Shown one piece after another: positions 1-11,222 of a stretch of 47,500 nucleotides of DNA. Positions within the stretch are counted from its first letter, which is position 1, and the number at the start of each line of letters is the position of its first letter. The translations under genes were made by a program, and so were the position numbers. This stretch comes from Sphaeroforma sirkka (lineage: Eukaryota > Opisthokonta > Ichthyosporea > Ichthyophonida): NCBI GenBank assembly GCA_001586965.3, contig LUCW03002645.1:1-47500 (forward strand), written 5' to 3'. Below the pieces are notes generated by a model, which did not search any database, had not been told where the DNA came from, and was given only the letters and a program-made list of their open reading frames with translations.

Positions 1-711
1 GGCCTTGCTCATCTTCCCATGAAGGAGTAGAAAGACCCTAAAACCCCTGAAATGCATAACTCAAACTCAATCATATATCATGATGAGTAACAAGGCTGGG
101 GCAAACCCTTTGACATCGCACTATTTATTTTTTTTTCTTGCAGCGAATACTATAAATACTAAGGGTTTGTCGATATTTCTTTCCTCTTTGAGCCTTGACA
201 ATCAGCAATGCAAAAGATGCTCAAGTCGCATAAGATCCCGTATAGGCACACACTTTCAAAGGGCATCATTCCTCAAGCATTTTGTATGACCAAAGTTTAT
301 TGCTTTTAGATCACGAAGGCTGCATTTTCCGACGTGTAGTGGTATCATGTTCATGGATGAGGCCACCGTGATAATGGAATTGTCGACCAACGCAGTATTT
401 AAGTCTGGTGACATAGCATCCCCTTTACCTGCTGGATGTCAATCAATACAAAAGCACACACTCAATGGGAACGAAAACGAAAAAATGAAATGCACAAACA
501 TCAATCAATATTTTAACATCGCTATCATATGACTTCCGCAAGCATTTATTTCTTAATGCATCGGATACAACTGCTAGTATGACTTCTACCATGGTCAATA
601 ATTGAGGAACAACTACCTTGGGTCTCATGTGCCCCATACCCCATGTTACTGCATGACGGCAGTAGTGTCACATACCAGCTGTTAGTAAGACGCTGAATGA
701 GTTCGACAAGA
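1..711. other. Left flank, no recognised gene
   Basis: AT-rich sequence with only short open frames of up to about 69 codons, none of which resembles a family I know. A short stretch near 34-50 (ACCCTAAAACCCC) resembles the telomere-type array at 1817-1933, but it is a single unit. The region ends directly at the TG of the LTR at 712. Confidence 0.5.
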
Positions 712-1319
712 TGTAGAAATACGGCCTCCGGTCAGTCTAAAAATATCAAGATCAATTGAGATAATACATTGGTTTTTTATTTGTATTTTAAATAATTTAG
801 TACAAGCTCTTTTTTCCAATATTTCCAAAGTGTTCTTAAATTCATTTTTTGATGGCTCCAATAGCCTGAGTATTTGGTAAAAGTGACTTTCGTCTACTTG
901 GACCTATTTGAGACATTAGTAGATGTAGATATTATAAACTAAATTTTATAATCTCCGAACTACTACTTATAGATTTTGGTCCTCCCGCCAATCTCCAAAA
1001 TCCAATAAGTCTTTTTTTTCTTTTTTTTAACTTTTCTTCAGATGGAACTTATTTATATCAGCTAATGTATTAACGTGACTTACGTTATTATGTCTATTTA
1101 CAAATTAGGCAAGTGGTCATGAACATTTAGTACTTCTAGTGAAAATTATTCAATAAAGAACAGCTAGAGGTACGCCCTGTGTGATCGAGGATATTTAGGG
1201 CTTTAACAAGAGGCAGTCCTGATCATTCTTACACAAGCTACCACTGCTAAACCTAACTGACTAAATTGTATTTTAGTTTAATATAGTTTGAAACCTAGTA
1301 ATTTCCATCGAAGTTTACA
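712..1319 (+). repeat. LTR of Ty3/gypsy-like element (copy 1, +)
   Basis: The LTR begins TGTAGAAATACGG and ends GAAGTTTACA, so it has the TG...CA ends and short TGTA/TACA inverted termini typical of LTR retrotransposons. It matches, nearly base for base, the LTRs at 6072-6665 (-) and 7012-7605 (+). At 608 bp it is slightly longer than those (594 bp each) because of small insertions. It is followed directly by the element leader and the start of gag on the same strand. Confidence 0.85.
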
Positions 1320-1816
1320 TATTTTTCAGTTATATAGTAGTTACAGTAGTGTACTGCTTCTAGACTGTCTGACATCAATTTACTATCCAGCAATTACTAT
1401 GGCTAAGGGTACTTCTAAAGGCAAGGGAGCCGCTAGCTCTAAGCCTGCTAAGCCTGCCGAGGTTCCTGAGGTCCCTGTGGAAACACCTAGCCTGTCTGGA
1501 GTTGAGCCTGCCGAGGATACTGTTGGGGAAGCAAATTCTGAGGTTGGTACAGAGATTATTCTGAGGATGACTCGTCGGATCCTAAAGCCTTGGAAGAAGA
1601 GGTATCTACTACCGCGGAAAGGCTCGCCAGCGTCCGTGTATCACCTAGGGAGTGAAGCTCAGACCCCAGCTTGCCCCTCTCTGACCACGTGCCGTCAAAT
1701 ATTGGGGATAAACGTCGAAAGGCTGGAAAAAAATTCGTGGATACGAAATGTCGGGGGGCATTATAACTCCACATCTAAAGGACACTCCAGCACAAATCCG
1801 GCGTGAAAAGGAAGTA
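1320..1816 (+). mobile_element. Leader and N-terminal gag fragment of LTR element (+)
   Basis: Fossil fragment. After the LTR come a short leader and a coding stretch starting near 1399 (MAKGTSKGKGAASSKPAK). It is the same sequence as the start of gag in the - copy near 5600-5990, in mirror orientation. Similarity to the - copy stops abruptly at about 1816, where a telomere-type repeat begins. The fragment is broken. Its closeness to the other copy suggests recent origin. Confidence 0.8.
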
Positions 1817-1933
1817 ACCCTAAACCCTAAAACCCTAAACCCTAAAAACCCTAAAACCCTAAACCCTAAAACCCTAAAAAAACCCTAAAACCCGAAACCC
1901 TAAAAAAACCCTAAACCCTAAAAAAAACCCTTT
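1817..1933. repeat. Degenerate telomere-type CCCTAAA array
   Basis: About 117 bp of CCCTAAA-type units with a variable number of A between the CCC triplets (CCCTAAA, CCCTAAAA, and longer A runs). On the other strand this reads TTTAGGG-like. It lies exactly between a + strand gag fragment ending at 1816 and a - strand pol region that begins near 1932. That position suggests a telomere seed or a repair filler rather than element sequence, because other copies of the element lack it. Confidence 0.85.
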
Positions 1934-4900
1934 AGGATGAGTCAACGACCTATATTCAGAAAACCTGTTTGTTATGTTCTGCGGCAAACATATCAACAGT
2001 AAATGGACCCCATCGTGATTGAGCGAGGTTAAACCATTTCTTATTTAGCATCCAATCGGTTGCTAATAACTCTTTGACTGTTTTCTGGTAGTCGGGCACA
2101 AGTCGAGAGAGCATGTCAGGAAGATGGTTATGTATTCCTGAATGTGTGTTATATTAAAAGCGAACTTGGCAATAATGTCATGCCAGCGGCTCACCAACTG
2201 TGAATCAGGGTTCATATCTTTAAGTATGTTAAAGACTTTGATCACAGGCGACAGTAAAGTAACTTCCATAAAGGTAGTCTTTAAACTGTCTTAGCGCAGT
2301 AACTATAGCAAGGAGCTCTTGTTTAACGGTAGGGTAATTCCGTTGACTCTTATTATAACTCTTGCTAAAGAATTGTATGTAGCGCGGTTTACCATTTATC
2401 GTTTGGTAAAGCACTCCACCTACCGCTCGATCTGAAGCGTCGGTTGCTACTCCATCTACAGGGTACTGCATGATGGGTGCGTCCATTACTTTACTTTTGA
2501 CTAGTTTAAATGCATCATCACATTCTTTAGTCCAAAGCTTTCCCAAAGGTCCTTTGTGCAGCCGTAGGTGACTGAAAGGCTTTAAGTAATGAGAAAGATG
2601 CGGTACCGAATCCGAGAAGAAGTTAACAAACCCACACACAGAGTTCACATCTCTTCCAGTAATTGGTGTTGATAAATCCAACAGAAACTGTTTTTGCCAG
2701 GATCAATTTCTACCCCTGCTGCAGATACTTTGTAGCCAAGTAAGTGTATAGTATCTTTAGCAAAAGAACACTTGTCTTCGTTAATCTTAAGTTTAGCATG
2801 ATTAAGTCGCTTTAAGACTTCTTTAACGAGTTTAGCATGTTCATGTGTTGTCTTTGTAAAGATAACTATATCATCTAAATAGACTGATACGTTATACGAC
2901 AGGTCCGCAAATAGTTCCATCATAACTTGTTGGAAGAAAGAAGGTAACATGTGTAAGCCTTCAGGTGCACCTTTAAACTGGTACTTCTTACCTTGCCAAG
3001 TAAAGGAAAAGTATTTCCTATGAGGCTGATATATTTGTAGTTGATGGAATGCAGCTTTTAAGTCTATCTTGGAAAAGATAGTCGCACCTCCATTTTTGCG
3101 TAGTATCTCGCTTATCTTAGGTAAGGGAAAACTATGTTGCGGAATTAGTTTGTTGATTGGCGACAGGTCTAGTACTACTCTTGTTTTACTAAACGTTCCA
3201 TCAGATTTATATTGATCGACCGCTAAGAGAGCTAAGTTAACTGGGGTTGCATCATAATTGATTTCAATTAGACCTGTTTTAACCAATCTTCGATTTGGGT
3301 TTTGACAACGTCTTTGTGTCTCCAACTCACGTAGTTATGTGAAGGACACTTTAACTTAGAGAAGTCGACGTTTGTTAAGTCAAGTCTAACGTACCCATTA
3401 GAGAATTTAAACATACACCAGTCAGTTATTGCAATCTTCCTGTTTTGTATAATTAAGTCCATAATTATATCGGTGAAGTGCGGAATCATATCCTTTGCTT
3501 CACCTTCCGGAGGTTTAGGTATCTTTAACATATTATCATCTGACTGATCTTTATTCGGCTCCAGCCCATTAGGCAGACCAGTGAGTGTTATACCTAAACT
3601 GAGAAGATCAGTCATACCTATAATTAAATCGTATTTCTGAGACATGTCAGTAACGATTAGGTGAGTCTTCACTTTCTTCTATCTGACAGCATTATGTGTG
3701 CATAGTCAATGGCTTGTTCGCAAGTAGTAACTTTGCCATTTCCCAAGATTAAATCAGTTGTTTCGTTATGGACAGCCATATCTGTAGCGTAGGCTACTCG
3801 GCATGAGATAGCAGAGACTTCAGCCCCTGGATCAAATAGTGCCATAAACTTTTCTCCATTTACGAAAACTGTTTGAAAGATACGTTCATCTCCTTTGGTA
3901 TAGATTTTATTGAACATTTTCTCATAATCTTGCTCTAGTGCGCACATATGGTACTGTCAGTGCTTAACTTGGACGTCTGGTAAGTCCTTGCAATCCTCTT
4001 TGTGCCAACTGTTAGTACCCTTGCAAGTAGCACACTCTTTCATATAGTGTCCAAAATCTGGCTTGCCTGGTGCACACTTAACAGGGTCGTGTCTACCATT
4101 CCACTTGCCATTACGTTTTGTGAGGTTGTAACCACACTTCTTGCAAGGCGCTCTCACCTTCTTATCACCTTCGGTTCGGTAGAAGTAGAGCCAGTACCCC
4201 TCCAGTAGTAGTGCAGAGGTTTCTTAGTACTACGCGCAGTATTAGTCTCTACTGCGTTTCGCTTAGTGGGCTGGGTGTAGCTCGTGGTACTAAGTACTCT
4301 AGTAGAGGAATTGGTATGCTTGTGTACTATCTTCTCAAAGACAGACCAAGGCATAGATCGCAAATCACCATAGGCGATGATGTCATCATTGACTTTCTTA
4401 AAGAGGTTAGCTCCCAGAGTCTCCATCATCTGACAAATTAATAAATATTCGCCAGTATAGGTACGACCACCCATCCGTGTATTCATATGTGTCATATGAG
4501 CTAGAGCACCTCGAATAGTGGTATCGTTCGCAAAGAACTTGCGAGACTCTAGAAGTTCACGGTCACGTGCATCTTCAAAAAAAGGTGTTAAGTATATTAT
4601 CACGCAACTGGTGCCAGGGTAGGGCTTTCCAGTTGGGCTCATGAGCCTTCAAGATAGTTCGCCATTCACCTGGCTCACAGAAATGAATAAAGGCATTCAT
4701 CATCTGCTTATCCCTAAGGCTGGCAGACTCCTTAAGTTGGTCGAAGGCCTTCAGTGTCTCCACTGTACTCTCATTAGTAGAGAAATCGACCTCAGCCTGC
4801 GCGTTACCTAGCTGCTTTATAAAGCTTGGTTCTAAGTGTTCACGAGGCTCATGCTCAGTGCTACGGGCTGCTAGTGCCAAGATGGTGTCTATTTCCTTTC

Positions 4901-6071
4901 TCTTGTTATCGATTAGATAGCGAATGTTATCCGCTTTCCTATCGTCAAGGTCAGAGTCATTCAATAGACGGTCCTCAAGGACTTGCATACCAGAGCGTAA
5001 TAGCCTGAGACGAGTATGTCTGGTTCTCACTTCCTCATCCTCAGGATTAGAGCGGGAACTCTCTAACGAGGTACTGGTGTAGCGATTGCCAAAATCGTGA
5101 TTACCAGGGTTAGTTGGCAAATGAGGGTCGATATTACGAGGATGGTAAGCTCTCATCGAGTTCCATACGATCATATCCTCTGACAGGGTTAGGTTTGTCA
5201 AGAGGATGGTCGATGGTAGCATCAGAGCTATAGAGATTAAATTTTGAAATATTATCTCTCTCGCCAGTGGTAATTGGCTTAGTGGTAAACATACTGGCTG
5301 GTAAACCAGTAGGTCTCGGGTTCGAAACCCGGCCCGAAATTTTCTTCTTCTTCGGTATAGGAAGAATATCAGCCAAGTGGGACACGATAGAGGGGTCCAC
5401 AACTGCTGCTGCCGTTAGCTCCTTCAAGAGCGCTTCAGTGCGGTTCAATTGGCGTTGAGATTGAGAGGATCCAGCCACTCGTTGTCGAGTTATGGCGTCC
5501 TCAGCTTCGGCCCCAAGATTTGAGCTGAATGGAATGGCTTCTCCATCGATGGCGAAACCGAAATTTTCGGACAGGTCCAATACTTCCTTTTCACGCCGGA
5601 TTTGTGCTGGAGTGTCCTTTAGATGTGGAGTTATAATGCCCCCCGACATTCGTATCCACGAATTTTCCAGCCTTTTCGACGTTTATCCCCAATATTTGAC
5701 GGCACGTGGTCAGGGGCAAGCTGGGGTCCTGAGCTTCACTCCTAGGTGATACACGGACGCTGGCGAGCCTTCCGCGGTAGTAGATACCTCTTCTTCCAAG
5801 GCTTTAGGATCCGACGAGTCATCCTCAGAATAATCCTCTGTACCAACCTCAGAATTTGCTTCCCCAACAGTATCCTCGGCAGGCTCAACTCCAGACAGGC
5901 TAGGTGTTTCCACAGGGACCTCAGGAACCTCGGCAGGCTTAGCAGGCTTAGAGCTAGCGGCTCCCTTGCCTTTAGAAGTACCCCTTAGCCATAGTAATTG
6001 CTGGATAGTAAATTGATGTCAGACAGTCTAGAAGCAGTACACTACTGTAACTACTATATAACTGAAAAATA
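1932..6071 (-). mobile_element. Ty3/gypsy-like LTR retrotransposon internal region (-), broken
   Basis: Fossil element read from right to left. Parts in order are a leader, gag (from about 5990, with a cysteine-rich knuckle-like segment near 4000-4150), an aspartic protease-like segment (about 3700-3950), a reverse transcriptase of Ty3 type (about 2700-3330; contains YLDD) and RNase H (about 2230-2650). A further domain near 1940-2090 contains RWGPFTVDMFAAEHN. The matching 5' LTR is 6072-6665. The left end is lost at the telomere-type array. The frame is broken in about five to seven places. A tRNA-like insert lies within gag at 5246-5336. No integrase core was recognised. The element looks young by LTR similarity. 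Confidence 0.85.
5246..5336 (+). repeat. tRNA-derived insert with box A and box B
   Basis: On + there is a box A-like TTGGCTTAGTGG (near 5274-5285) and a near-perfect box B GGGTTCGAAACCC (5318-5330) at tRNA-like spacing, with an anticodon-arm-like ACTGG/CCAGT hairpin between them. The anticodon loop is one base too long and the acceptor strands do not pair, so this is not a working tRNA gene. AAATTTT occurs at 5239-5245 and again at 5337-5343 and may be a 7-bp target-site duplication. The insert lies inside the gag region of the - strand retroelement. A small tRNA-derived SINE or a retrotransposed tRNA would explain it. Confidence 0.6.
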
Positions 6072-6665
6072 TGTAAACTTCGATGGAAATTACTAGGTTT
6101 CAAACTATATTAAACTAAAATACAATTTAGTCAGTTAGGATTTAGCAGTGGTAGCTTGTGTAAGAATGATCGGGACTGCCTCTTGTTAAGAGCCTAAATA
6201 TCCTCGATCACACAGGGCGTACCTCTAGCTGTTCTTTATTGAATAATTTTCACTAGAAGTACTAAATGTTCATGACCACTTGCCTAATTTGTAAATAGAC
6301 ATAATAACGTAAGTCACGTTAATACATTAGCTGATATAAATAAAGTTCCATCTGAAGAAAAGTTAAAAAAAGAAAAAGACTTATTGGATTTTGGAGATTG
6401 GCGGGAGGACCAAAATCTATAAGTAGTAGTTCGGAGATTATAAAATTTAGTTTATAATATCCTACATCTACTAATGTCTCAAATAGGTCCAAGTAGACGA
6501 GTCATACCAAATACTCAGGCTATTGGAGCCATCAAAGTGAATTTAGAACACTTTGGAAATATTGGAAAAAAGAGCTTGTACTAATTATTTAAAATACAAA
6601 TAAAACCAATGTATTATCTCAATTGATCTTGATATTTTAGACTGACCGGAGGCCGTATTTCTACA
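6072..6665 (-). repeat. LTR of Ty3/gypsy-like element (copy 2, -)
   Basis: 594 bp, read on - from TGTAGAAATACGG (6665) to GAAGTTTACA (6072). It is the 5' LTR of the broken - strand element at 1932-6071 and is close to identical to the + LTR at 7012-7605, which has the same length. Confidence 0.85.
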
Positions 6666-7011
6666 CCGATTATGGGTTTTAGGGTTTTGTTGAGTGCGAG
6701 CTTCAGGTTCTCTTAGAGTTTTGAGTCTTTGATCCATGGCCTTAGCTAGTTCCATGTTTTTACGATCTAATGAAGAACAGCCTTTGGCTAATACCTTACC
6801 AAATAATAAACGTAAGGCGCCTACATCGGAAATGGTTACTGGACCAAATACTAAACGACATAGAGTACAACATGAGTCTTGAACTCGTACATATAGGCAC
6901 ATACTTACTCGATAAGTCATGACCGAAACCGTTTTTTACTTTGGTTTTCGCTTTACCAACTAGATCGTATCTTAACGTACGTTCGTAGTTCTAAAAGCTA
7001 CTGGGGGGCTA
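6666..7011 (+). mobile_element. 3' end of a second LTR element copy (+) with telomere-like junction
   Basis: Fossil fragment. The segment 6772-6890 on + reads as a basic pol C-terminus-like tail (NKRKAPTSEMVTGPNTKRHR). A purine tract (CTGGGGGGCT, 7001-7010) sits directly before the LTR at 7012, as expected for the plus-strand primer of a 3' LTR. The left junction with the opposed LTR carries GGGTTTTAGGGTTTT near 6673-6688, two telomere-like units. Only the last few hundred bases of this copy are present. Confidence 0.65.
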
Positions 7012-7605
7012 TGTAGAAATACGGCCTCCGGTCAGTCTAAAATATCAAGATCAATTGAGATAATACATTGGTTTTTTTATTTGTATTTTAAATAATTAGT
7101 ACAAGCTCTTTTCCAATATTTCCAAAGTGTTCTAAATTCACTTTGATGGCTCCAATAGCCTGAGTATTTGGTATGACTCGTCTACTTGGACCTATTTGAG
7201 ACATTAGTAGATGTAGGATATTATAAACTAAATTTTATAATCTCCGAACTACTACTTATAGATTTTGGTCCTCCCGCCAATCTCAAAATCAATAAGTCTT
7301 TTTTTTTTAACTTTTCTTCAGATGGAACTTTATTTATATCAGCTAATGTATTAACGTGACTTACGTTATTATGTCTATTTACAAATTAGGCAAGTGGTCA
7401 TGAACATTTAGTACTTCTAGTGAAAATTATTCAATAAAGAACAGCTAGAGGTACGCCCTGTGTGATCGAGGATATTTAGGCTCTTAAACAAGAGGCAGTC
7501 CCGATCATTCTTACACAAGCTACCACTGCTGCAAAATCCTAACTGACTAAATTGTATTTTAGTTTAATATAGTTTGAAACCTAGTAATTTCCATCGAAGT
7601 TTACA
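7012..7605 (+). repeat. LTR of Ty3/gypsy-like element (copy 3, +)
   Basis: 594 bp with TGTA...TACA ends. It is preceded by a purine tract and a pol tail on the same strand, so it is probably a 3' LTR. It is nearly identical to the LTRs at 712 and 6072. Confidence 0.85.
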
Positions 7606-7815
7606 AAGATAATCTTTCAATTCTCCTAGAATGCATCATATCTCATGGCATAAATTGATTATTACATAGTCAAACACCATGGAAGGCAGATGCGGCCGTT
7701 AAAAAACAAAACCTCGGCGCTTTGTTAAACTAAATATACATAGCATATACACTGAAGAACCTAGAAAATGGGATATGCAATGTTATTTTTTTTCCAGGAA
7801 CGCTAAGACTATATT
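7606..7815. other. Spacer between LTR copies
   Basis: About 210 bp between the LTR ending at 7605 and the next LTR fragment at 7816. I see no coding sequence and no match to the LTR or internal element. Confidence 0.5.
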
Positions 7816-8018
7816 TGTAGAAATACGGTTTACGATCAGTCTAAAATATCAAGATCAAATGAGATAACATATTGGTTTTTAATTGTATTTATAATAATTT
7901 AATACAAACTCTTTTTCCAATACTTCCGAAGTGTTCTAAATTCACTTTGATGGCTCCCATAGCCTGAGTATTTGGTATGACTCATTTACTTGGACCTATT
8001 TGAGACGATAGTAGATGT
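7816..8018 (+). repeat. Diverged LTR fragment, first third (+)
   Basis: Starts TGTAGAAATACGG and corresponds to about the first 200 bases of the LTR family. It shows more base changes than the three long copies. It ends at GTAGATGT, where the sequence switches to the opposite orientation of the remaining LTR part (8018-8413). Confidence 0.75.
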
Positions 8019-8413
8019 GTAAACTTCGATGGAAATTACTAGGTTTCAAACTATATTAAACTAAAATACAATTTAGTCAGTTAGGATTTAGCAGTGGTAG
8101 CTTGTGTAAGAATGATCGGGACTGCCTCTTGCTAAGAGCCTAAATATCCTCGATCACACAGGGCGTACCTCTAGCTGTTCTTTATTGAGTAATTTTCACT
8201 AGAAGTACTAAATGTTCATGACCACTTGCCTAATTTGTAAATAGACATAATAACGTAAGTCACGTTAATACATTAGCTGATATAAATAAAGTTCCATCTG
8301 AAGAAAAGTTGAAAAAAGAAAAAGACTTATTGGATTTTGGAGATTGGCGGGAGGACCAAAATCTATAAGTAGTAGTTCGGAGACTATAAAATTTAGTTTA
8401 TAATATCCTACAT
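8018..8413 (-). repeat. LTR distal two thirds, inverted (-)
   Basis: Reads TGTAAACTTCGATGG... on +, i.e. the LTR in reverse from its end back to about its position 200. Together with 7816-8018 it makes up one LTR-length unit (about 598 bp against 594) in which the distal part is inverted in place. Confidence 0.75.
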
Positions 8414-8570
8414 GTCTATCTACAAATTAGGCATGTGGTCATGCACACTTAGTACTTCTAGTGAAAATTATTTGATAAAGAACAGCTAGAGGTACGTCCT
8501 GTGTGATTAAGGATATTAAGGCTCTTACCAAGAGGCAGTCCCGATCATTCTCACACAAGCTACCACAGAA
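8412..8570 (+). repeat. LTR middle fragment (+)
   Basis: Matches the LTR family from about TGTCTATTTACAAATTAGG to ACACAAGCTACCAC on +, without either LTR end. It joins directly to an internal element piece at 8571. Confidence 0.7.
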
Positions 8571-8707
8571 CATAACAAACAGGTTTCTGATTATAGGTCG
8601 TTGACTCATCCCAAAGGTGATGCCTTTCAACTTGACTTATCAAAGCATAATGCGTGGACTAACCCACCTTGGCAACTTATCGCACAGTTGTTAAATTATG
8701 TTAATCG
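8571..8707 (+). mobile_element. Internal pol fragment of the same LTR family (+)
   Basis: Fossil fragment. Its first about 50 bases match, in opposite orientation, the sequence at 1937-1985 next to the telomere-type array. It then continues into DNA not present in the - copy, with a motif of the type NPPWQLIAQLL near 8660-8690. This resembles the post-RNase H domain known from DIRS/Ngaro-type retroelements. Only a small piece is present. Confidence 0.6.
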
Positions 8708-8740
8708 ACATAAGTAGCTCTGCAGGTCTTGGATCGCTTT

Positions 8741-9576
8741 CTAGTTTTCTAACTGGACAATTTGATGCACGAATCCATCCACATTTTGTACTTCCTTCAC
8801 TAATACAATCGGTGGTCCTGCCTTACGCCCAGCAATTATTCCTGCTTGAATCTGTTTATATTGATTGTATACCACCCCTTTCCCACCTTTTCCTCCTTCA
8901 GTCCACCAAGGCATCGCCTCTTCGTTGTCATCGTAGAAGTCTCCGTCCAAATTCACGCCATCGTCATCAGCCACAAGCTGTAAACGACCATTGTTTGCAG
9001 CTCCTGCACTCTGAGTTATTGTGGTCAGAGTTTGCTCGTTATTGCCTGCTATAGTGTTGGCAGGTATTGTTTGAGGAACAATTGTCTCCTGGTTGTGCAT
9101 CACTGTTATGGGTATTATTTGTTCGGGGTTCGCTCCGTTTTGAATGTTGGCTGCTATGACCGCGGATTGTTTTGCTACCTCTACACCTTCTGCTTCAATC
9201 GAGGGTTGTATGCCTGATTCAGACGATGTTCGCATGTCGTTCATATTTTGTATGCTCGTTTGGCTTGTGCTAGCAAGCAACTCTTCTGTCGTCTGAACCT
9301 GCGCGCCGTGCGTCTCTGTAGCACTTACTGCGGTACCGCGATCCCCCCTCAATACTAACTTACATGTCCACAACCTCATCCATTTTCCGGTGCCGAGTTC
9401 TTAATGCAATGCTCGAACATGGTATTGACCTTCATCTGATTTCTCCTTTTTCTTTCCTTGCCATGGTGATTCGCCTTCACTGTGTTATGCGCACTCCGCG
9501 ACCCCTTTTGACAAAATACTCCATCATTATTAATACCCTTAATCTTGCCACCTGCTCTACATGAAGACCCGCTCAT
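8741..9576 (-). CDS. Putative bHLH-like protein gene, structure unresolved
   Basis: The leading stretch on - starts at an ATG at 9574-9576. It contains HHGKERKRRNQMKVNTMFEH (about residues 35-54), which aligns well with the basic region and helix 1 of Max/USF-type bHLH factors (H-x3-E-R-x-R-R). A second open stretch begins with an ATG overlapping the stop of the first (ATGA at 9376-9379) and runs 212 codons to a TAG at 8741. It is Gln, Asn, Ala and Thr rich, has an acidic patch (ADDDGVNLDGDFYDDNEE) and includes PWWTEGGKGGKG. No helix 2 or zipper is visible. The frame change could be a short intron (GTAAGT occurs near 9364), a frameshift in a decaying gene, or two unrelated ORFs. It lies 34 bp from the retroelement nest. 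Confidence 0.35.
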
Positions 9577-11186
9577 ATCTGTGCACGCTAATGTAATTCA
9601 CTAAAATATATACTAGAATATAGCTATCACTTTTTTCTACTTCATCATCTCTCTCGCGAAGACCCTGTCACGCTAAACTACGCTCAAAGTACGCTTAAAG
9701 TTGTCGTAGAATATAGCTACAGGCGGTAGAACGTGCAAAGATTGACTGATGCATGCAAATATTGACTGATTTATCCATAGAATGCAATGCGATTTTCGGA
9801 ATTCGCCATTGTTAAAAACTAATAATGATACAGCTAGATTAAGAACGTCTTCACGATTGTGTTAGTCTCGTTTGTGTGTAAGATAATCTTGTCTGAAACG
9901 CACATGACCATACTTAAAGTACATAAGAGTGGCACGCGCAAGTGGTAACGGGTGTGTGTGTGTGTACACATATATAATTTTATTGTGTATCCGAAATCCG
10001 GACAGTCAAAAGCCTACCCACAGACCACTTGTCAGACCACCTGTGGGGGCCCTTCGGGCCCCGCCCGCATCCTTTTCCTTTTCTTCATTTTCAAATTTGG
10101 GTGCCCTACAGTCACATTTCAAAAATCCTGATTCAGGACTACATGATCTAAAACGAAATGTACCACTCAGGCGAGAAAAAATAATACATATCGATGGGTA
10201 CTAACTACTAAATAATAGGGACAATCTTATTAATTTAAAGGCGGCAGTAGCATACATTTTTAACAACCAATGGGAACGCTTGATTATTGACTATTAGCGT
10301 GAGTCAGGTGGTTTTATATCCAATCGGGCCGGTAGTCGTCTTTTTCTGGCCAGTACGGATCGTTTCCACCTAATTTTCGCCAGTTTTTAGGGCCGCTCGG
10401 ATATTCAAGGTGGGTGGGCGTTCTGGACTCCGGTCGGACGAATGGGATTTTTTTCCTGGAGCGAGATTTGAACTAGTTATTCGTGAAACTACAAATGACT
10501 ACTAGATGAACTGGAGTCTAAGGCATTGCAAGTGTGCACGTACCTCCACTACTCAGGGGTCAATATATACACTGTTGTATTCAATGCAATGACCAGATGA
10601 AACGAATGTGTGTGAAATGTCGGAAGTTGACAGCGCTAGGGTCTACAGCCCAGAAAGGGTTAAGTTGCCAGGGTATTATCTATGGGCCATAATATAGGCA
10701 AACTTTTTCAATATCTAAATTGCACAACCAAAAGCGCAAGTAGATAATTTGAAATATAGATTATATGAGCGTACCAATGGACCCAGTTTCAAAATATATG
10801 CTAACTAGTAAAAACTCTAGACACCAACTTATGCAAATGCGCAGAAGGAGACACAGTGTGCGCTGCGAGCAATGCAAAAGGCTAACTAATTGAAGGGATG
10901 AAATTGTTTCCGAAGTAGCACCTATATCAGTAGACACAGACGTGATGCTGCCATGTTTAAGACTCGATAAACTGGAAGCATTGTATGCCACGGATAGCAC
11001 GGGAGTGCTCAAATGCGTCTGCTATGAGCACATCCAAAATTTGCGTCAAGTTTGAGATAGGAAGAAACACGGGGTGCGGTTGTCATCAATTCATGTAGGG
11101 GTAGCAAATGTTGTGTACAGAGAAGGGGAGAGTGCAGAGATGCGCAATCAAGGCTCCGCAGCCCTTCCGTCTCCACCAACAATCAA

Positions 11187-11222
<36 letters not shown>

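Noticed and set aside
5268-5339. Functional tRNA-Thr gene
   Set aside because: The acceptor stem does not pair and the anticodon loop has eight bases. Kept only as a tRNA-derived insert.
10460-10540. tRNA-like pieces (GTCTAAGGCATTGC; TTCAAAT on the other strand)
   Set aside because: The box A-like and box B-like pieces are on opposite strands and no stems pair.
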